From contig NZ_OY730251.1 of assembly GCF_963422545.1 (NCBI RefSeq), positions 206,227 through 270,226 of the forward strand: a DNA stretch of 64,000 bases. The letters run 5' to 3'. Shown here one piece after another: positions 1 to 8,906 of this stretch. A program made the position numbers and the translations under genes. The notes below the pieces were generated by a model. That model had not been told where the DNA came from. It searched no databases and worked only from the letters and a program-made list of their open reading frames with translations. Positions within the stretch are counted from its first letter, which is position 1. Each line of letters opens with the position of its first letter. Origin of the DNA: an uncultured Flavobacterium sp. (GTDB lineage: Bacteria; Bacteroidota; Bacteroidia; Flavobacteriales; Flavobacteriaceae).

Positions 1-10
1 CTGATTTAAA

Positions 11-49
11 ATTTAGATTCCAGGCTTTTTAGAAGTCCGGAATCTAAAT
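11..49. repeat. Inverted repeat downstream of fba
   Basis: An 11-bp inverted repeat (ATTTAGATTCC at 11-21, GGAATCTAAAT at 39-49) lies just past the stop of the aldolase gene on the minus strand. It may end that transcript, but the T-run is weak. The neighbouring words (aatctaaa) resemble low-complexity spacers elsewhere in the window. No gene is visible in bases 1-64. Confidence 0.4.
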
Positions 50-64
50 TCAGAAATCTAAAAT

Positions 65-1132
65 TTAAAGTGTATTTACGTTATTCAAGTCTGCAAAAGC
101 TTGCTCAAGTCTTGTATTGAATGTCACTTCGCTTTCACGTACCCATTTTCTTGGGTCATAATATTTTTTGTTAGGAGCATCAGCACCTTCTGGGTTACCA
201 ATTTGAGATTTTAAATAGTCAATGTTATTAACCATATAATCACGAATTCCTTCAGTATATGCAAATTGTAAATCTGTATCAATGTTCATTTTGATAACTC
301 CGTAGCTAATTCCTTCTCTGATTTCTTCAAGTGTAGAACCTGAACCTCCGTGGAAAACGAAATCTACCGGGTTATGACCAGTGTTGAATTTGTTTTGAAC
401 GAAATCCTGAGAATTTTTTAAGATTTTTGGAGTTAATTTTACGTTTCCTGGTTTGTAAACACCGTGAACGTTACCAAAAGCAGCTGCAATTGTAAATTTA
501 GGACTTACTTTAGATAATTCTTCGTAAGCATAAGCTACTTCTTCTGGTTGCGTATATAATTTTGAGCTATCAACATCAGAGTTGTCAACACCATCTTCTT
601 CACCACCTGTAATACCAAGCTCGATTTCTAATGTCATTCCCATTTTGCTCATTCTGGCTAAATATTCTTTACAGATTTCGATGTTTTCTTCGATTGGCTC
701 TTCAGATAAATCGATCATGTGAGAACTGAATAATGGTTTTCCTGTTTCTGCAAAATGTTTTTCAGAAGCATCTAATAAGCCATCAATCCAAGGTAATAAT
801 TTTTTTGCACAGTGGTCAGTGTGCAAAATTACAGTTGCTCCGTAAGCTTCTGCTAAAGCATGAATGTGTTTTGCTCCAGCGATTCCACCAGCAATTGCTG
901 ATTTTTCACCTGCATTAGATAATCCTTTTCCAGCGTTAAATTGTGCTCCTCCGTTTGAAAATTGAATAATAACTGGCGCATTAAGTTTTGCTGCAGTTTC
1001 AAGAACCCCATTGATTGTGCTTGACCCAGTAACATTTACTGCTGGTAACGCAAATCCTTTTTCTTTTGCATAATTAAAAATCTCCTGAACCTGATCTCCT
1101 GTAGCTACTCCTGGTTTAATATTGTGTGCCAT
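65..1132 (-). CDS. fbaA: Class II fructose-bisphosphate aldolase
   Basis: This 355-residue protein is a zinc-dependent class II aldolase. It interconverts fructose 1,6-bisphosphate with dihydroxyacetone phosphate and glyceraldehyde 3-phosphate in cytoplasmic glycolysis and gluconeogenesis. Visible signatures are QFSNGGAQFNAGK near residue 60, the metal-binding HTDHCAKK near residue 105, and FHGGSGS near residue 260, which lies in the phosphate-binding loop of the family. The length matches the FbaA-type (E. coli-like) subgroup. The ATG at 1132 is followed by a normal N-terminus (MAHNIKPG). It is separated by 60 bp from the outer membrane protein gene upstream on the same strand, so co-transcription is possible but no functional link is implied. 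Confidence 0.95.
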   Translation of the reverse strand: MAHNIKPGVATGDQVQEIFNYAKEKGFALPAVNVTGSSTINGVLETAAKLNAPVIIQFSNGGAQFNAGKGLSNAGEKSAIAGGIAGAKHIHALAEAYGATVILHTDHCAKKLLPWIDGLLDASEKHFAETGKPLFSSHMIDLSEEPIEENIEICKEYLARMSKMGMTLEIELGITGGEEDGVDNSDVDSSKLYTQPEEVAYAYEELSKVSPKFTIAAAFGNVHGVYKPGNVKLTPKILKNSQDFVQNKFNTGHNPVDFVFHGGSGSTLEEIREGISYGVIKMNIDTDLQFAYTEGIRDYMVNNIDYLKSQIGNPEGADAPNKKYYDPRKWVRESEVTFNTRLEQAFADLNNVNTL

Positions 1133-1192
1133 TGTAATTTTTTTTATAGTTGTTTTTAGTTTTTAGGTTGCAAAAATAAGAATTAATTAGCA

Positions 1193-3751
1193 TTAGAAAG
1201 GATAATTTATTCCAAAATTTAAAACAGAGTGCCCAAAATTGTATTCTTTAAACCAACGATCTCCTTTGTCATGTGCCGGATTATAGGTCTTAAAGCCCAA
1301 ATCTAAACGAATAACAAAAAAGCTTAAATCGTAACGTAAACCGAATCCTGTTCCTAAAGCGATTTCAGCTAAATCGTTTACGCTGTCAAATTTTGCCTTT
1401 TCATCGATCACATTATCGAGTACATTCCAGATATTTCCTGCATCTGCAAAGACGGCTCCTTTAACACTTCCAAAAATTTTAAATCTAAGTTCGGCACTCA
1501 TTGCAATCTTCATATTTGCTTCGTTAAAGTCATTAACAGCATTTGTGCTTCCCGGACCTAATGAATAAGGTTGCCATGCGCGGTTATCATTTGAACCTCC
1601 TGCATAATAACTTCGTGAAAACGGAATATAATTTGAATTTCCAAAAGGGATTGCTATTCCAAAAAAGCTTCTTACAGCCAGTACTTTTTCTTTTCCAAAA
1701 TCCCAGTGTTTGATATAATCAAATTCGGTTTTTATGTATTCTGAATAGGCTAAGTTGAATATTTCGTAGTTGCCATTTGCATTTTTTGGTAAGTGTGCAA
1801 TGTTAGAAATAGCGGTTAATAAGGTACCGGCAGATTCTATTTTTGTTTTAAACTGATAAAAAGTATTGTCAGCAAGATCTTTTTTAGTGGTTTTGGTAAA
1901 CGTGTAACTTGTAGCCAGAATAAAGTCATTTTCAGTCAAACGAATTCTTCTTTCTTCAATGCTTTCCACGTCTTTATATTGAGAGTCTCCAGGTCTCAAT
2001 ACCGTCTGATCAGTTAGCACTTGTCGGGTGAATGTTTTCGTTCCGTCAGGAATAATTAATTTTCCAGTATTCGAGTCAATGTTTTGAGAATCTGTATTGT
2101 AAGTTCCGGCAATACTATTTAATTCATTAAAAGAAGAAGTATAGACATTAAAATAATTGTCCGGATTTAAGTTTCGTACAAATTGAGCGTTCAGCAGTTC
2201 AAGTTTTGCAGTATTACCTCTTTTCGGAGACCAATTATAAGCAATTCCACCAGTGAAATTTTCTTTATCCAAACCAATGTTTCTTTGTTTAGAAAAACCT
2301 GCCGAAACACTAGTAGAAGGAATCATCTTTTTCGGAATAATTTTCTCGGTCCCAAAAGGCATAAGTATCCTTGGGAAGTTCAGTTTTAAATCGACACCAT
2401 ATTCAGATACATTAAAAAAGTTATTATTAGGGTTGGCCATATCTTTAGAAGACCCTAAGTTCAAACGTGTAGAAATCGCCAGTGTTTCGGCTCTGTTAAA
2501 AACGTTTCGAATAGTTTCAGAAATACTCGCTCCAATACCAAAATCCTGAATGTTAGAATGTGTCACGTCAAAAGTGGCATTGAAACTGTATTTTTTTCTC
2601 GGTGTTAAATAAATATTCGCAATTAAGGACTGTGCTGTTGAATCGCGTTTGTCAACTTCATATTGAATAGAAGGATAATTAAAGATTTTCAGGTTGTTTA
2701 AATATCTTGACGAAAGAGTTGTTCTTGTATCAGAGAAAGTAGCTCCTTTAGTGATAAAGACAGCGTCTGTAATAGCGTGAGGTCTGTACTTTAGTTTTTT
2801 ATAACTGTATAAATTGAAATTATTATAGGTTGTGCTATCAGTAATTTTAGTTTTTGCATTTGCTGCCGAATAATCAGTGTAAATGTTTACATCACTAATT
2901 TTATACAATTTAAACGGTTCTGTTCTGCTTGAATCTTTTTCCTGAATATTGTTATTGTTGACAATTAAGTTTACATCCGCTTTGTTTTTTTTGCCAATGG
3001 TATCAATATCAAACGTAACATAAGTAGGTTGAAAGTAATAAGCACCATGATTTCTAAAATAGGAGGTTATACGATTTTTTTCTTCTTCAAAATCAGAAGT
3101 TTTGTATTGATTTCCAGATTTTAAAAAAGATGCTTCACTATTAGTTCTGTATAATGAATCTAATACAGGAGTCATTATGTTGGTTTTAATAGTGTCTAGA
3201 GTATATGCCGGGCCGGTAGTAATATTGTAATTTATTTTGGCCTTTTTTCTTCCAATACTATCCATAGTATAATCTGTAGAAACATTAAAATAACCATTGT
3301 TGAAATAATAATATTTTAATCGCAATAATGATTTCTTAGTTTTTGCGGTATCGATAATAACGGGTGGTTCACCGGTACTTTTTAAGAATTCGTGAATACC
3401 TTTGTAAAAAAATGATTGTCCAAGACGATCTACTTGTTTGGCAGATAATAATTTTGATTGACGCTCATATTTTCCTGGATGATTTTTAAATTTTGCCTGA
3501 TAAGTAGAATCGGGATTTAGGTTAGCTAAATTGTATAAATTAAGGCGTAATTTATAACCTAATAAAGTACCGTTGGGTTTTTGATACATTTGATTAAAGG
3601 CAGTTTCATCATTTGTAGCTTTTCCGTTTACAAGAATATTATTTTTTACAAGAAGATTTTTTCCATCGGGAACTCTTTTTACGGCATTACAAGCGCAAAT
3701 AAATATTGCTATTAGGATAAATGCTATTATTTTTGTGGAATTCTTTTTCAA
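1193..3751 (-). CDS. BamA/TamA (Omp85) family outer membrane lipoprotein, TamL-like
   Basis: This 852-residue protein starts with a lipoprotein signal peptide (hydrophobic stretch ending FICAC, cleavage before Cys21). It continues with POTRA-like segments and a C-terminal beta-barrel ending in a terminal Phe (GINYPF), as in Omp85 proteins. Late barrel features include RSYYAGGSNDNRAW near residue 720 and GTGFGLRYDLSFFVIRLD near residue 810. Lipidated TamA-like Omp85 proteins (TamL) are known in Bacteroidota, and this architecture fits that type. I infer a role in inserting outer membrane proteins. A TamB partner is not adjacent downstream, so the TamL name is tentative. It is divergent from the rRNA methyltransferase gene, with 37 bp between the two starts. 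Confidence 0.85.
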   Translation of the reverse strand: MKKNSTKIIAFILIAIFICACNAVKRVPDGKNLLVKNNILVNGKATNDETAFNQMYQKPNGTLLGYKLRLNLYNLANLNPDSTYQAKFKNHPGKYERQSKLLSAKQVDRLGQSFFYKGIHEFLKSTGEPPVIIDTAKTKKSLLRLKYYYFNNGYFNVSTDYTMDSIGRKKAKINYNITTGPAYTLDTIKTNIMTPVLDSLYRTNSEASFLKSGNQYKTSDFEEEKNRITSYFRNHGAYYFQPTYVTFDIDTIGKKNKADVNLIVNNNNIQEKDSSRTEPFKLYKISDVNIYTDYSAANAKTKITDSTTYNNFNLYSYKKLKYRPHAITDAVFITKGATFSDTRTTLSSRYLNNLKIFNYPSIQYEVDKRDSTAQSLIANIYLTPRKKYSFNATFDVTHSNIQDFGIGASISETIRNVFNRAETLAISTRLNLGSSKDMANPNNNFFNVSEYGVDLKLNFPRILMPFGTEKIIPKKMIPSTSVSAGFSKQRNIGLDKENFTGGIAYNWSPKRGNTAKLELLNAQFVRNLNPDNYFNVYTSSFNELNSIAGTYNTDSQNIDSNTGKLIIPDGTKTFTRQVLTDQTVLRPGDSQYKDVESIEERRIRLTENDFILATSYTFTKTTKKDLADNTFYQFKTKIESAGTLLTAISNIAHLPKNANGNYEIFNLAYSEYIKTEFDYIKHWDFGKEKVLAVRSFFGIAIPFGNSNYIPFSRSYYAGGSNDNRAWQPYSLGPGSTNAVNDFNEANMKIAMSAELRFKIFGSVKGAVFADAGNIWNVLDNVIDEKAKFDSVNDLAEIALGTGFGLRYDLSFFVIRLDLGFKTYNPAHDKGDRWFKEYNFGHSVLNFGINYPF

Positions 3752-3788
3752 GTGTTCTAAAATATTTAATTCAAAAGTACATTATTTT

Positions 3789-4517
3789 ATGGTTAGTAAA
3801 AACCAAATAAAGCTTATCTCAAGTTTACATCAAAAAAAGCAACGTTTTGCAAATCAATTATTTTTTGCCGAAGGAGTAAAAGTAATTCAAGAATTGTTGC
3901 AATCCAATTTTGAATTAGAGCATTTATATACGACTCTAAATGATTTTGAAGCAGTTCAGTCTTCAAAACGTACGCTTATAAATGAACAGGAACTTAAAAA
4001 AATAAGCGCCCTTTCAACTCCAAATACTTGTTTAGCAGTTTTCAAAATTCCTGCCGAAAACAACATAATTGATTCAGGCTTGATTATAGCTTTAGACGAC
4101 ATTCGTGATCCCGGAAATTTAGGAACGATTTTACGTCTTTGCGATTGGTTTGGGATTAAGCAAATTGTTTGTTCAAAAGAAACAGTTGACATCTACAATC
4201 CTAAAGTTGTGCAAGCTACAATGGGTTCTATTGCCAGAGTAAATGTAAATTATGTTGATCTCAAAACTTTTATTGATCAGACTAATTTGCCGGTTTTTGG
4301 GACGTTTATGGACGGAGATAATATTTATCAATCAAATTTGCCTCAAAACGGAATCATTATTATGGGTAATGAAGCCAATGGTATTTCGGCAGAGATTGAA
4401 AATATGGTAACAAGCCGACTCACAATTCCCAGATTTGGTGAGCTTCAAAAAACTGAAAGTTTAAATGTAGCGACCGCAACGGCAATTATTCTTAGTGAGT
4501 TTAAACGAAACAGTTAG
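3789..4517 (+). CDS. TrmH/SpoU family RNA 2'-O-methyltransferase
   Basis: This is a SPOUT-class methyltransferase of about 242 residues that methylates ribose in rRNA or tRNA using SAM. The three SpoU motifs are visible: DIRDPGNLGTILRLCDW (motif 1, around residue 105), IIMGNEANGIS (motif 2, around residue 192) and LNVATATAIILSEF (motif 3, C-terminal). An N-terminal substrate-binding region (KNQIKLISSLHQKKQR onward) is typical of RlmB/TsnR-type enzymes. I chose ATG 3789 (MVSKNQIK) because homologues start here and the upstream extension runs back into the divergent outer membrane protein gene. The exact RNA target cannot be read from sequence. Confidence 0.9.
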   Translation: MVSKNQIKLISSLHQKKQRFANQLFFAEGVKVIQELLQSNFELEHLYTTLNDFEAVQSSKRTLINEQELKKISALSTPNTCLAVFKIPAENNIIDSGLIIALDDIRDPGNLGTILRLCDWFGIKQIVCSKETVDIYNPKVVQATMGSIARVNVNYVDLKTFIDQTNLPVFGTFMDGDNIYQSNLPQNGIIIMGNEANGISAEIENMVTSRLTIPRFGELQKTESLNVATATAIILSEFKRNS

Positions 4518-4526
4518 GTTTTTGTT

Positions 4527-5243
4527 TTAATGGAAAGTAAAATTAATTAAAATCGCTCGGGATTTCATAGAATCTATGTTTCCAGTCCAAGGACTTGATC
4601 CGTTTGCAGGATTATCACGAATTAACTCATCAGTAATACCAAACATTCCTCTAATTGAAGGTGAGAAAATAAAATATTCAGAGAAAAAGTCAATTCCAAA
4701 ACCCAATTCATAAGCAGCGGTCCATTGTTTTACTCTGAATTTCCCTTCAAAGTTATCATCTTTAGCTTTTGCATTGCTCGATAAATTTAACGTAGTCGAC
4801 ATTCCTCCAACTAAATAGGGACGAATGTTTCCGGTTCTTAAAGCAGAGAATTTTAACAATAAGGGAAAGTGTATATAAGTACTATTTACTTCTCGCAAGT
4901 AATCTCTTTGTGAAGCGAAATTTGGATAGTACAAATCGCGTTTTGTGTAATACAAACCAGGTTCAAATCGCAAATTAATATATTCCTGCAATCTTACATC
5001 GGCAACAACACCAACATTAAAACCGGTTGTTTTTTTGACCTGAATATCATCATCCACAGGAGTTTTGTAATCAAATTTAAAATCAAAACTGTTGAATCCT
5101 AGGTAATAGCCAAAATATAGGCGTTGTTTTTGCCAGTTTTCAAGATTGATAATAGGGTCTTTACTAAACATACTTTTAGCAAATTGCGAATATCCTTTTG
5201 TGGATAATAAGACCAATAAAATTAAGATTACAGTTTTTTTCAT
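4527..5243 (-). CDS. porT: PorT family protein, type IX secretion/gliding outer membrane beta-barrel
   Basis: This 239-residue protein has a signal peptide (MKKTVILILLVLLSTKGYSQ) and an outer membrane beta-barrel. The pattern matches PorT, a component of the Bacteroidota type IX secretion system: early LYFGYYLGFNSFDFKF, middle RFEPGLYYTKRDLYYP and late YELGFGIDFF. The next gene upstream is ubiE, an arrangement common in Flavobacteriia. I placed the start at 5243 rather than 5282, because the longer form puts 13 unrelated residues ahead of a clear signal peptide and overlaps ubiE. With this start the genes are separated by a single base. The assignment rests on recognised family pattern and context. 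Confidence 0.85.
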   Translation of the reverse strand: MKKTVILILLVLLSTKGYSQFAKSMFSKDPIINLENWQKQRLYFGYYLGFNSFDFKFDYKTPVDDDIQVKKTTGFNVGVVADVRLQEYINLRFEPGLYYTKRDLYYPNFASQRDYLREVNSTYIHFPLLLKFSALRTGNIRPYLVGGMSTTLNLSSNAKAKDDNFEGKFRVKQWTAAYELGFGIDFFSEYFIFSPSIRGMFGITDELIRDNPANGSSPWTGNIDSMKSRAILINFTFH

Positions 5244-5244
5244 A

Positions 5245-5976
5245 CTATTTTTTAGATGCAGAATAAATGGTTGCAACACCAAAAGTTTGAGGTAAAGCTA
5301 CAACATCTATAAACCCAATTTTTCTCAAAATATTGTTTAAAGCTTCTCCATAAGGAAAAGCAGCAGCAGATTCAGACAAATATCCGTAAGCAGAATTGTC
5401 TTTAGAGAACAATTTTCCTATAATTGGCAGTATGTTTTTGCTGTAAAATTTATATCCTTGTTTGTATGGAGTCTTATCTGGTACCGATGTTTCTAAGATT
5501 ACAAATACACCATTTGGTTTTAAAACCCTTAAAATTTCAGAAAAACCTTTTTCCAGATTTTCAAAATTTCGAACTCCAAAGCCAACAGTTATAGCATCAA
5601 AATAATTGTCTTCGAAAGGGATGTTTTCAGAATCTCCCAAAACTAAATCAATAATATTAGATAGTTTTTTTTCTTCAACTTTCTTTTTTCCTACTTCCAG
5701 CATTCCTGCTGAAATGTCCAGACCAATAATTTTTTCAGCATTAGTTTGAGCCATCAAAATGGCCAGATCACCAGTTCCTGTTGCGATATCAAGAATGATT
5801 TTTGGTTTCGTATCCGAAACTATTTTTAATACTTTTTTTCGCCATTTAACATCAATTCCAAAAGAAATTACACGGTTTAAATTGTCGTAGTTCCCAGAGA
5901 TGTTATCAAACATTTGGGCAACCTGCTCTTTTTTGCCTAAAGAAGAGTCTTTATATGGAGTTATTTTTTCAGACAT
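5245..5976 (-). CDS. ubiE: Demethylmenaquinone methyltransferase (UbiE/MenG)
   Basis: This 243-residue class I SAM-dependent methyltransferase carries out the last methylation in menaquinone synthesis; a Flavobacterium uses menaquinone in respiration. Motif I is ILDIATGTGDLAILM (near residue 62). The UbiE-specific block VGFGVRNFENLEKGFSEILR follows near residue 130, leading into VLKPNG. The N-terminal segment VAQMFDNISGNYDNLNRVISFGID is also typical of the family. It is the first gene of a probable two-gene unit with porT, which begins one base after its stop. The gene name ubiE/menG is by family; the substrate is inferred from the quinone type of the phylum. Confidence 0.93.
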   Translation of the reverse strand: MSEKITPYKDSSLGKKEQVAQMFDNISGNYDNLNRVISFGIDVKWRKKVLKIVSDTKPKIILDIATGTGDLAILMAQTNAEKIIGLDISAGMLEVGKKKVEEKKLSNIIDLVLGDSENIPFEDNYFDAITVGFGVRNFENLEKGFSEILRVLKPNGVFVILETSVPDKTPYKQGYKFYSKNILPIIGKLFSKDNSAYGYLSESAAAFPYGEALNNILRKIGFIDVVALPQTFGVATIYSASKK

Positions 5977-6525
5977 TTTTTTTATTTAGGCAAATATAAA
6001 CAATCTAGATTAACTGTAATTGAGTTTTTTTATTTGTAAATCAAATGTTTTTAAGAATGAATTTTTACCCTTATTAAGAGCTTTACTTGAGCATCACTAA
6101 AAGTGGGTATTTTTAAAAAATCACTAAAAGTGGGTATTGTGGGATGTGTGTTTTATGCCCACTTTTGCTAAAGTAAAAATGATAAAAATTTAATGATTGG
6201 TAATTGTTAAATGACTCAAATCAAATGAACGCTTTTTGCACTGGTAATTCATTTGTTCTTGAAAGTAGTTTTGAAAGTATTGTTCTTGGGGTCAATACTG
6301 TTTGAAAGTGCGAAATACGTTCTTAGGATTAAATTTGTTTTTGGAAATTTTAATTTTCTTGCCTTTAATATCTTAGTGGTATTTGTTATTAAAGGCACTT
6401 TTGAGATTCGTTCTCAATTTAACATTAAATGTTATTCAGTTATTCAAGTACTTCTTTTGAGATACTTGTGATTTTTTTTCAAAACTACTTCCTGAGTGAG
6501 TCAAATTTAGAAAACAATCGTTTTT
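5977..6525. other. Gene-free 550-bp region with structured repeats
   Basis: I see no convincing gene in this stretch. It holds an 18-bp direct repeat (TCACTAAAAGTGGGTATT at 6094-6111 and 6121-6138). An inverted copy of its core (GCCCACTTTT) at 6157-6166 could pair with the second copy. Further hairpins include AGTATTG/CAATACT at about 6275-6298 and TTTAAT-based arms at about 6360-6396. A 72-codon open frame at 6253-6471 is hydrophobic and low-complexity with no recognisable homology. The region may be a decayed gene or a non-coding RNA; I cannot decide. Confidence 0.4.
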
Positions 6526-6557
6526 AAAAAACATCCTTCAAAAGAGGATGTTTTTTT
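6526..6557 (-). terminator. Intrinsic terminator after folA
   Basis: The stem AAAAAACATCCT pairs with AGGATGTTTTTT around a short loop and is A/T-flanked on both sides. It sits exactly at the stop codon of the minus-strand dihydrofolate reductase gene, so it most likely ends that transcript. Confidence 0.8.
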
Positions 6558-7038
6558 ATTTACGGATGTAAGTCTCGTAAGTGTAATCGTAAAGATGTTT
6601 TTCGTCTTTAAAGTTCGCTTCAGTTTCTACAAGTTGCCATTCGCTTTCTCTGATTTTAGGAAAGAAAGTGTCTGCCTCGAAAGAATGGTGCACTTTTGTT
6701 ATTTCTATAATATCAGCATACGGTAACCCCAGATTATAAATCTCACCTCCGCCAATAATATAAGCATCTTCGTTTTCAGGACATGCAGCAATTGCTTTTT
6801 CAATACTATCTACAACAATGCAGCCTTCCGGATTATAATCTGTTTGATGTGTAATTATTACATGAACCCGATTTGGTAATGCTTTTGGAAAGCTTTCAAA
6901 AGTTTTTCTTCCCATTATGATGTGATGATTGGTCGTAAGCGTTTTGAATCTTTTAAAATCATTTGGCAAGTGCCAAACTAATTCATTATTTTTTCCAAGG
7001 GCATTATTTTCGGCAACAGCCGCTATCATTATAATCAT
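6556..7038 (-). CDS. folA: Dihydrofolate reductase
   Basis: This 160-residue protein is a chromosomal-type DHFR that reduces dihydrofolate to tetrahydrofolate with NADPH. The N-terminus IAAVAENNALGKNNELVWHLPNDFKRFK contains the substrate-binding Trp/Leu-Pro and acidic Asp of the family. It is followed by the NADPH-binding IIMGRKTFES and the later GGGEIY motif (IIGGGEIYNLGL). Length matches the family. An internal ATG (residue 4) could serve as start instead, changing little. It lies 12 bp downstream of the 2TM protein gene on the same strand. It supports thyA, located about 1 kb away, which generates dihydrofolate. Confidence 0.95.
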   Translation of the reverse strand: MIIMIAAVAENNALGKNNELVWHLPNDFKRFKTLTTNHHIIMGRKTFESFPKALPNRVHVIITHQTDYNPEGCIVVDSIEKAIAACPENEDAYIIGGGEIYNLGLPYADIIEITKVHHSFEADTFFPKIRESEWQLVETEANFKDEKHLYDYTYETYIRK

Positions 7039-7050
7039 GGTATCCTAAAA

Positions 7051-7395
7051 CTAAATTTTACTTTCTGTATCCTCATTTATTCTGGACTCTAATTGGCTGA
7101 TTCTCTTTTGCTGTAAAGCCACAAGTCTGTCAATTTGTTCTCTTTCCCATTTTTTATTCATGAATCTGTCTGTTATGTAAACTTTTATAAAGTGTAGAAT
7201 AAAGACAAAAAACCATATCGTTATGGCCCAAATGCACCAATTTTGGTCGGTGGTTCCTCCAAAACCAAAAAATCTGTTAGCGATAAATAAAAATAAACTC
7301 CCTAATAGAAAAAGTACAAAATGAAAATAAAGCACTTTTTTTTGCCTGATTCTTCTCCTGGCATATTCATATTGTTCGTGTACTTCTTTTTCCAT
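7051..7395 (-). CDS. 2TM domain-containing small membrane protein
   Basis: This 114-residue protein has the 2TM domain layout common in Flavobacteriia: a basic amphipathic lead (YEYARRRIRQKK), a first membrane helix (VLYFHFVLFLLGSLFLFIA), a short outside loop with aromatic residues, and a second helix (WAITIWFFVFILHFIKVYI). It ends in a charged, coiled-coil-like tail (KKWEREQIDRLVALQQKRI). The function of 2TM proteins is unknown; in some proteins the domain is attached to LytTR sensors. It is probably co-transcribed with folA, which begins 12 bp downstream, although there is no evident functional link. Confidence 0.85.
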   Translation of the reverse strand: MEKEVHEQYEYARRRIRQKKVLYFHFVLFLLGSLFLFIANRFFGFGGTTDQNWCIWAITIWFFVFILHFIKVYITDRFMNKKWEREQIDRLVALQQKRISQLESRINEDTESKI

Positions 7396-7576
7396 ATAAA
7401 ATAAATGAGATCATAAAGTTAAAATTTATTTTGAAAACACAATATTTTGAGTGTAGAATATTTGTTTTAAAATGAGTTACGAATTCAGAATGCGAAATTT
7501 ATATTGCCATAAAATTATTGATATGATTTAAAAAATAGTGTGTTTTTGATATTATCGCAAATCGAATGTGTGGGTG

Positions 7577-7607
7577 TTGAAAGTTCGTTTGAATTTGTGT
7601 AATTTAG
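7577..7607 (+). promoter_or_regulatory. Probable Bacteroidota-type promoter for the CBM48-like gene
   Basis: TTG at 7577-7579 is followed after exactly 20 bases by TAATTTAG at 7600-7607, one mismatch from the Bacteroidota -7 consensus TAnnTTTG. It lies 26 bp before the downstream ATG. The same TTG-N20 spacing recurs at other promoters in this window. Confidence 0.5.
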
Positions 7608-7633
7608 TGTATGAATCTAAAAACTAAATAGTT

Positions 7634-7930
7634 ATGTCTTTAAAGAAACAATTTATTAAAACGAAACCGGTTTGTAAAGTTACATTTTCTATAGATGCTA
7701 AAGATGCAAGTTCGGCTGCAGTTGTTGGAGATTTTAACAACTGGAATGTTGAAGAAGGAACTTTGAGTAAGTTAAAAAACGGTACTTTTAAAGCTACTTA
7801 TGACTTAGTTAAAGATGCAATTTACGAATTTAAGTATGTGATTGACGGAAGTTATGTTAACGATCCTGAAGCTGATTCTTATAAATGGAATGACTATGCA
7901 GGAAGTGAAAATAGTGTTTTAGTAGTATAA
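7634..7930 (+). CDS. Isoamylase early-set (CBM48-like) domain protein
   Basis: This 98-residue single-domain protein resembles the glycogen-binding CBM48/AMPK-beta fold. The pattern KVTFSIDAKDASSAAVVGDFNNWN near residues 17-40 and the closing EFKYVIDGSYVNDPEADSY near residues 75-93 are the usual beta-strand and ligand-site signatures (F-N-x-W and Y-x-Y/F-x-V-D-G). No catalytic domain is attached. Free-standing proteins of this kind are common in Flavobacteriia. Binding to alpha-glucans is an inference from the family. It is monocistronic, with its own promoter and a bidirectional terminator directly after the stop. Confidence 0.85.
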   Translation: MSLKKQFIKTKPVCKVTFSIDAKDASSAAVVGDFNNWNVEEGTLSKLKNGTFKATYDLVKDAIYEFKYVIDGSYVNDPEADSYKWNDYAGSENSVLVV

Positions 7931-7964
7931 AAAAAATCCGCTTAAGTTTTAAGCGGATTTTTTT
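7931..7964. terminator. Bidirectional terminator between CBM48-like gene and thyA
   Basis: A perfect stem (AAAAAATCCGCTT with AAGCGGATTTTTT) has A-runs on one side and T-runs on the other. It lies between two convergent genes and can end transcripts from both. Confidence 0.9.
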
Positions 7965-7969
7965 ATAAT

Positions 7970-8821
7970 TTATACAGCAACACTACCTTTTATTCCGGCA
8001 TGTGGCTCGTAATCTAAAAGTGTAAAGTCATTATAATCAAAATCAAAAATGTTTTTAATCTCAGGATTCAAAATCATTTTTGGTAATGGTTTTGGCTCAC
8101 GGGTTAATTGCAATTCTAATTGTTCAAAATGATTGTTGTAAATGTGTGCGTCTCCAAAAGTGTGAATAAATTCACCATATTCTAAATCGCAAACCTGTGC
8201 AATCATCATAGTTAACAATGCATAAGAAGCAATATTAAAAGGAACTCCTAAAAATATATCAGCACTTCGTTGGTATAACTGGCAAGATAATTTCCCTTTT
8301 GTTTCTCCTTTTTCAGTATCAGGACTAGTTACATAAAATTGAAAAAAAGCATGACAAGGAGGTAATGCGGCTTTATTATTAGCTACATTTTCTTCAAATG
8401 ACTTTTTAGTATCCGGTAAAACAGAAGGATTCCAGGCTGAAACCAGCATTCTGCGACTGTTTGGGTTTGTTTTTAGTTCAGTAATCAATTCAGAGATCTG
8501 ATCAATTTCTTCGCTATTCCAATTGCGCCATTGGTGTCCGTAAACAGGGCCTAAATCGCCATTAGAATCTGCCCAGGCGTCCCAGATTTTTACTCCGTTT
8601 TCCTGAAGATATTTAATATTTGTATCGCCTTTTAAGAACCAAAGCAATTCGTAAATAATAGATTTTAAGTGTAATTTTTTGGTAGTAACCATTGGGAAAC
8701 CCTCACTTAAATCAAAACGCATCTGGTAGCCAAAAACACTCTTTGTTCCTGTTCCTGTTCGGTCTCCTTTTTGATTGCCGTTTTCTAAAACGTGTTTTAC
8801 TAAATCTAAGTATTGTTTCAT
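7970..8821 (-). CDS. thyA: Thymidylate synthase
   Basis: This 283-residue protein converts dUMP to dTMP using methylenetetrahydrofolate. The N-terminus MKQYLDLVKHVLENG, the RTGTGT motif, the KSIIYELLWFLKGDTN block and the GPVYGHQWR motif are all canonical. The catalytic Cys is in LPPCHAFFQFYV, and the dUMP-binding region is QRSADIFLGVPFNIASYALL. The protein is about 19 residues longer than the 264-residue E. coli enzyme. The extra residues lie before the catalytic Cys (DTKKSFEENVANNKAA) and shortly after it (TSPDTEKGETKG), probably as surface insertions. It is preceded by an AT-rich spacer of repeated attcgtttaattg-like words. Confidence 0.96.
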   Translation of the reverse strand: MKQYLDLVKHVLENGNQKGDRTGTGTKSVFGYQMRFDLSEGFPMVTTKKLHLKSIIYELLWFLKGDTNIKYLQENGVKIWDAWADSNGDLGPVYGHQWRNWNSEEIDQISELITELKTNPNSRRMLVSAWNPSVLPDTKKSFEENVANNKAALPPCHAFFQFYVTSPDTEKGETKGKLSCQLYQRSADIFLGVPFNIASYALLTMMIAQVCDLEYGEFIHTFGDAHIYNNHFEQLELQLTREPKPLPKMILNPEIKNIFDFDYNDFTLLDYEPHAGIKGSVAV

Positions 8822-8906
8822 TGTTGGTTTATTCGTTTAATTGTTTAATCGTGAATTTGTTTAGTCGATTTAACGGATAAACGGTTTGACGATTAACTAT
8901 TAAAAT

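Noticed and set aside
3735..3788. Upstream extension of the TrmH-type gene to 3735
   Set aside because: It overlaps the 5' end of the divergent outer membrane protein gene; ATG 3789 gives a normal family N-terminus.
6253..6471. 72-codon open frame in the folA/ubiE spacer
   Set aside because: Hydrophobic, low-complexity, overlaps hairpins, no start context or recognisable homology.
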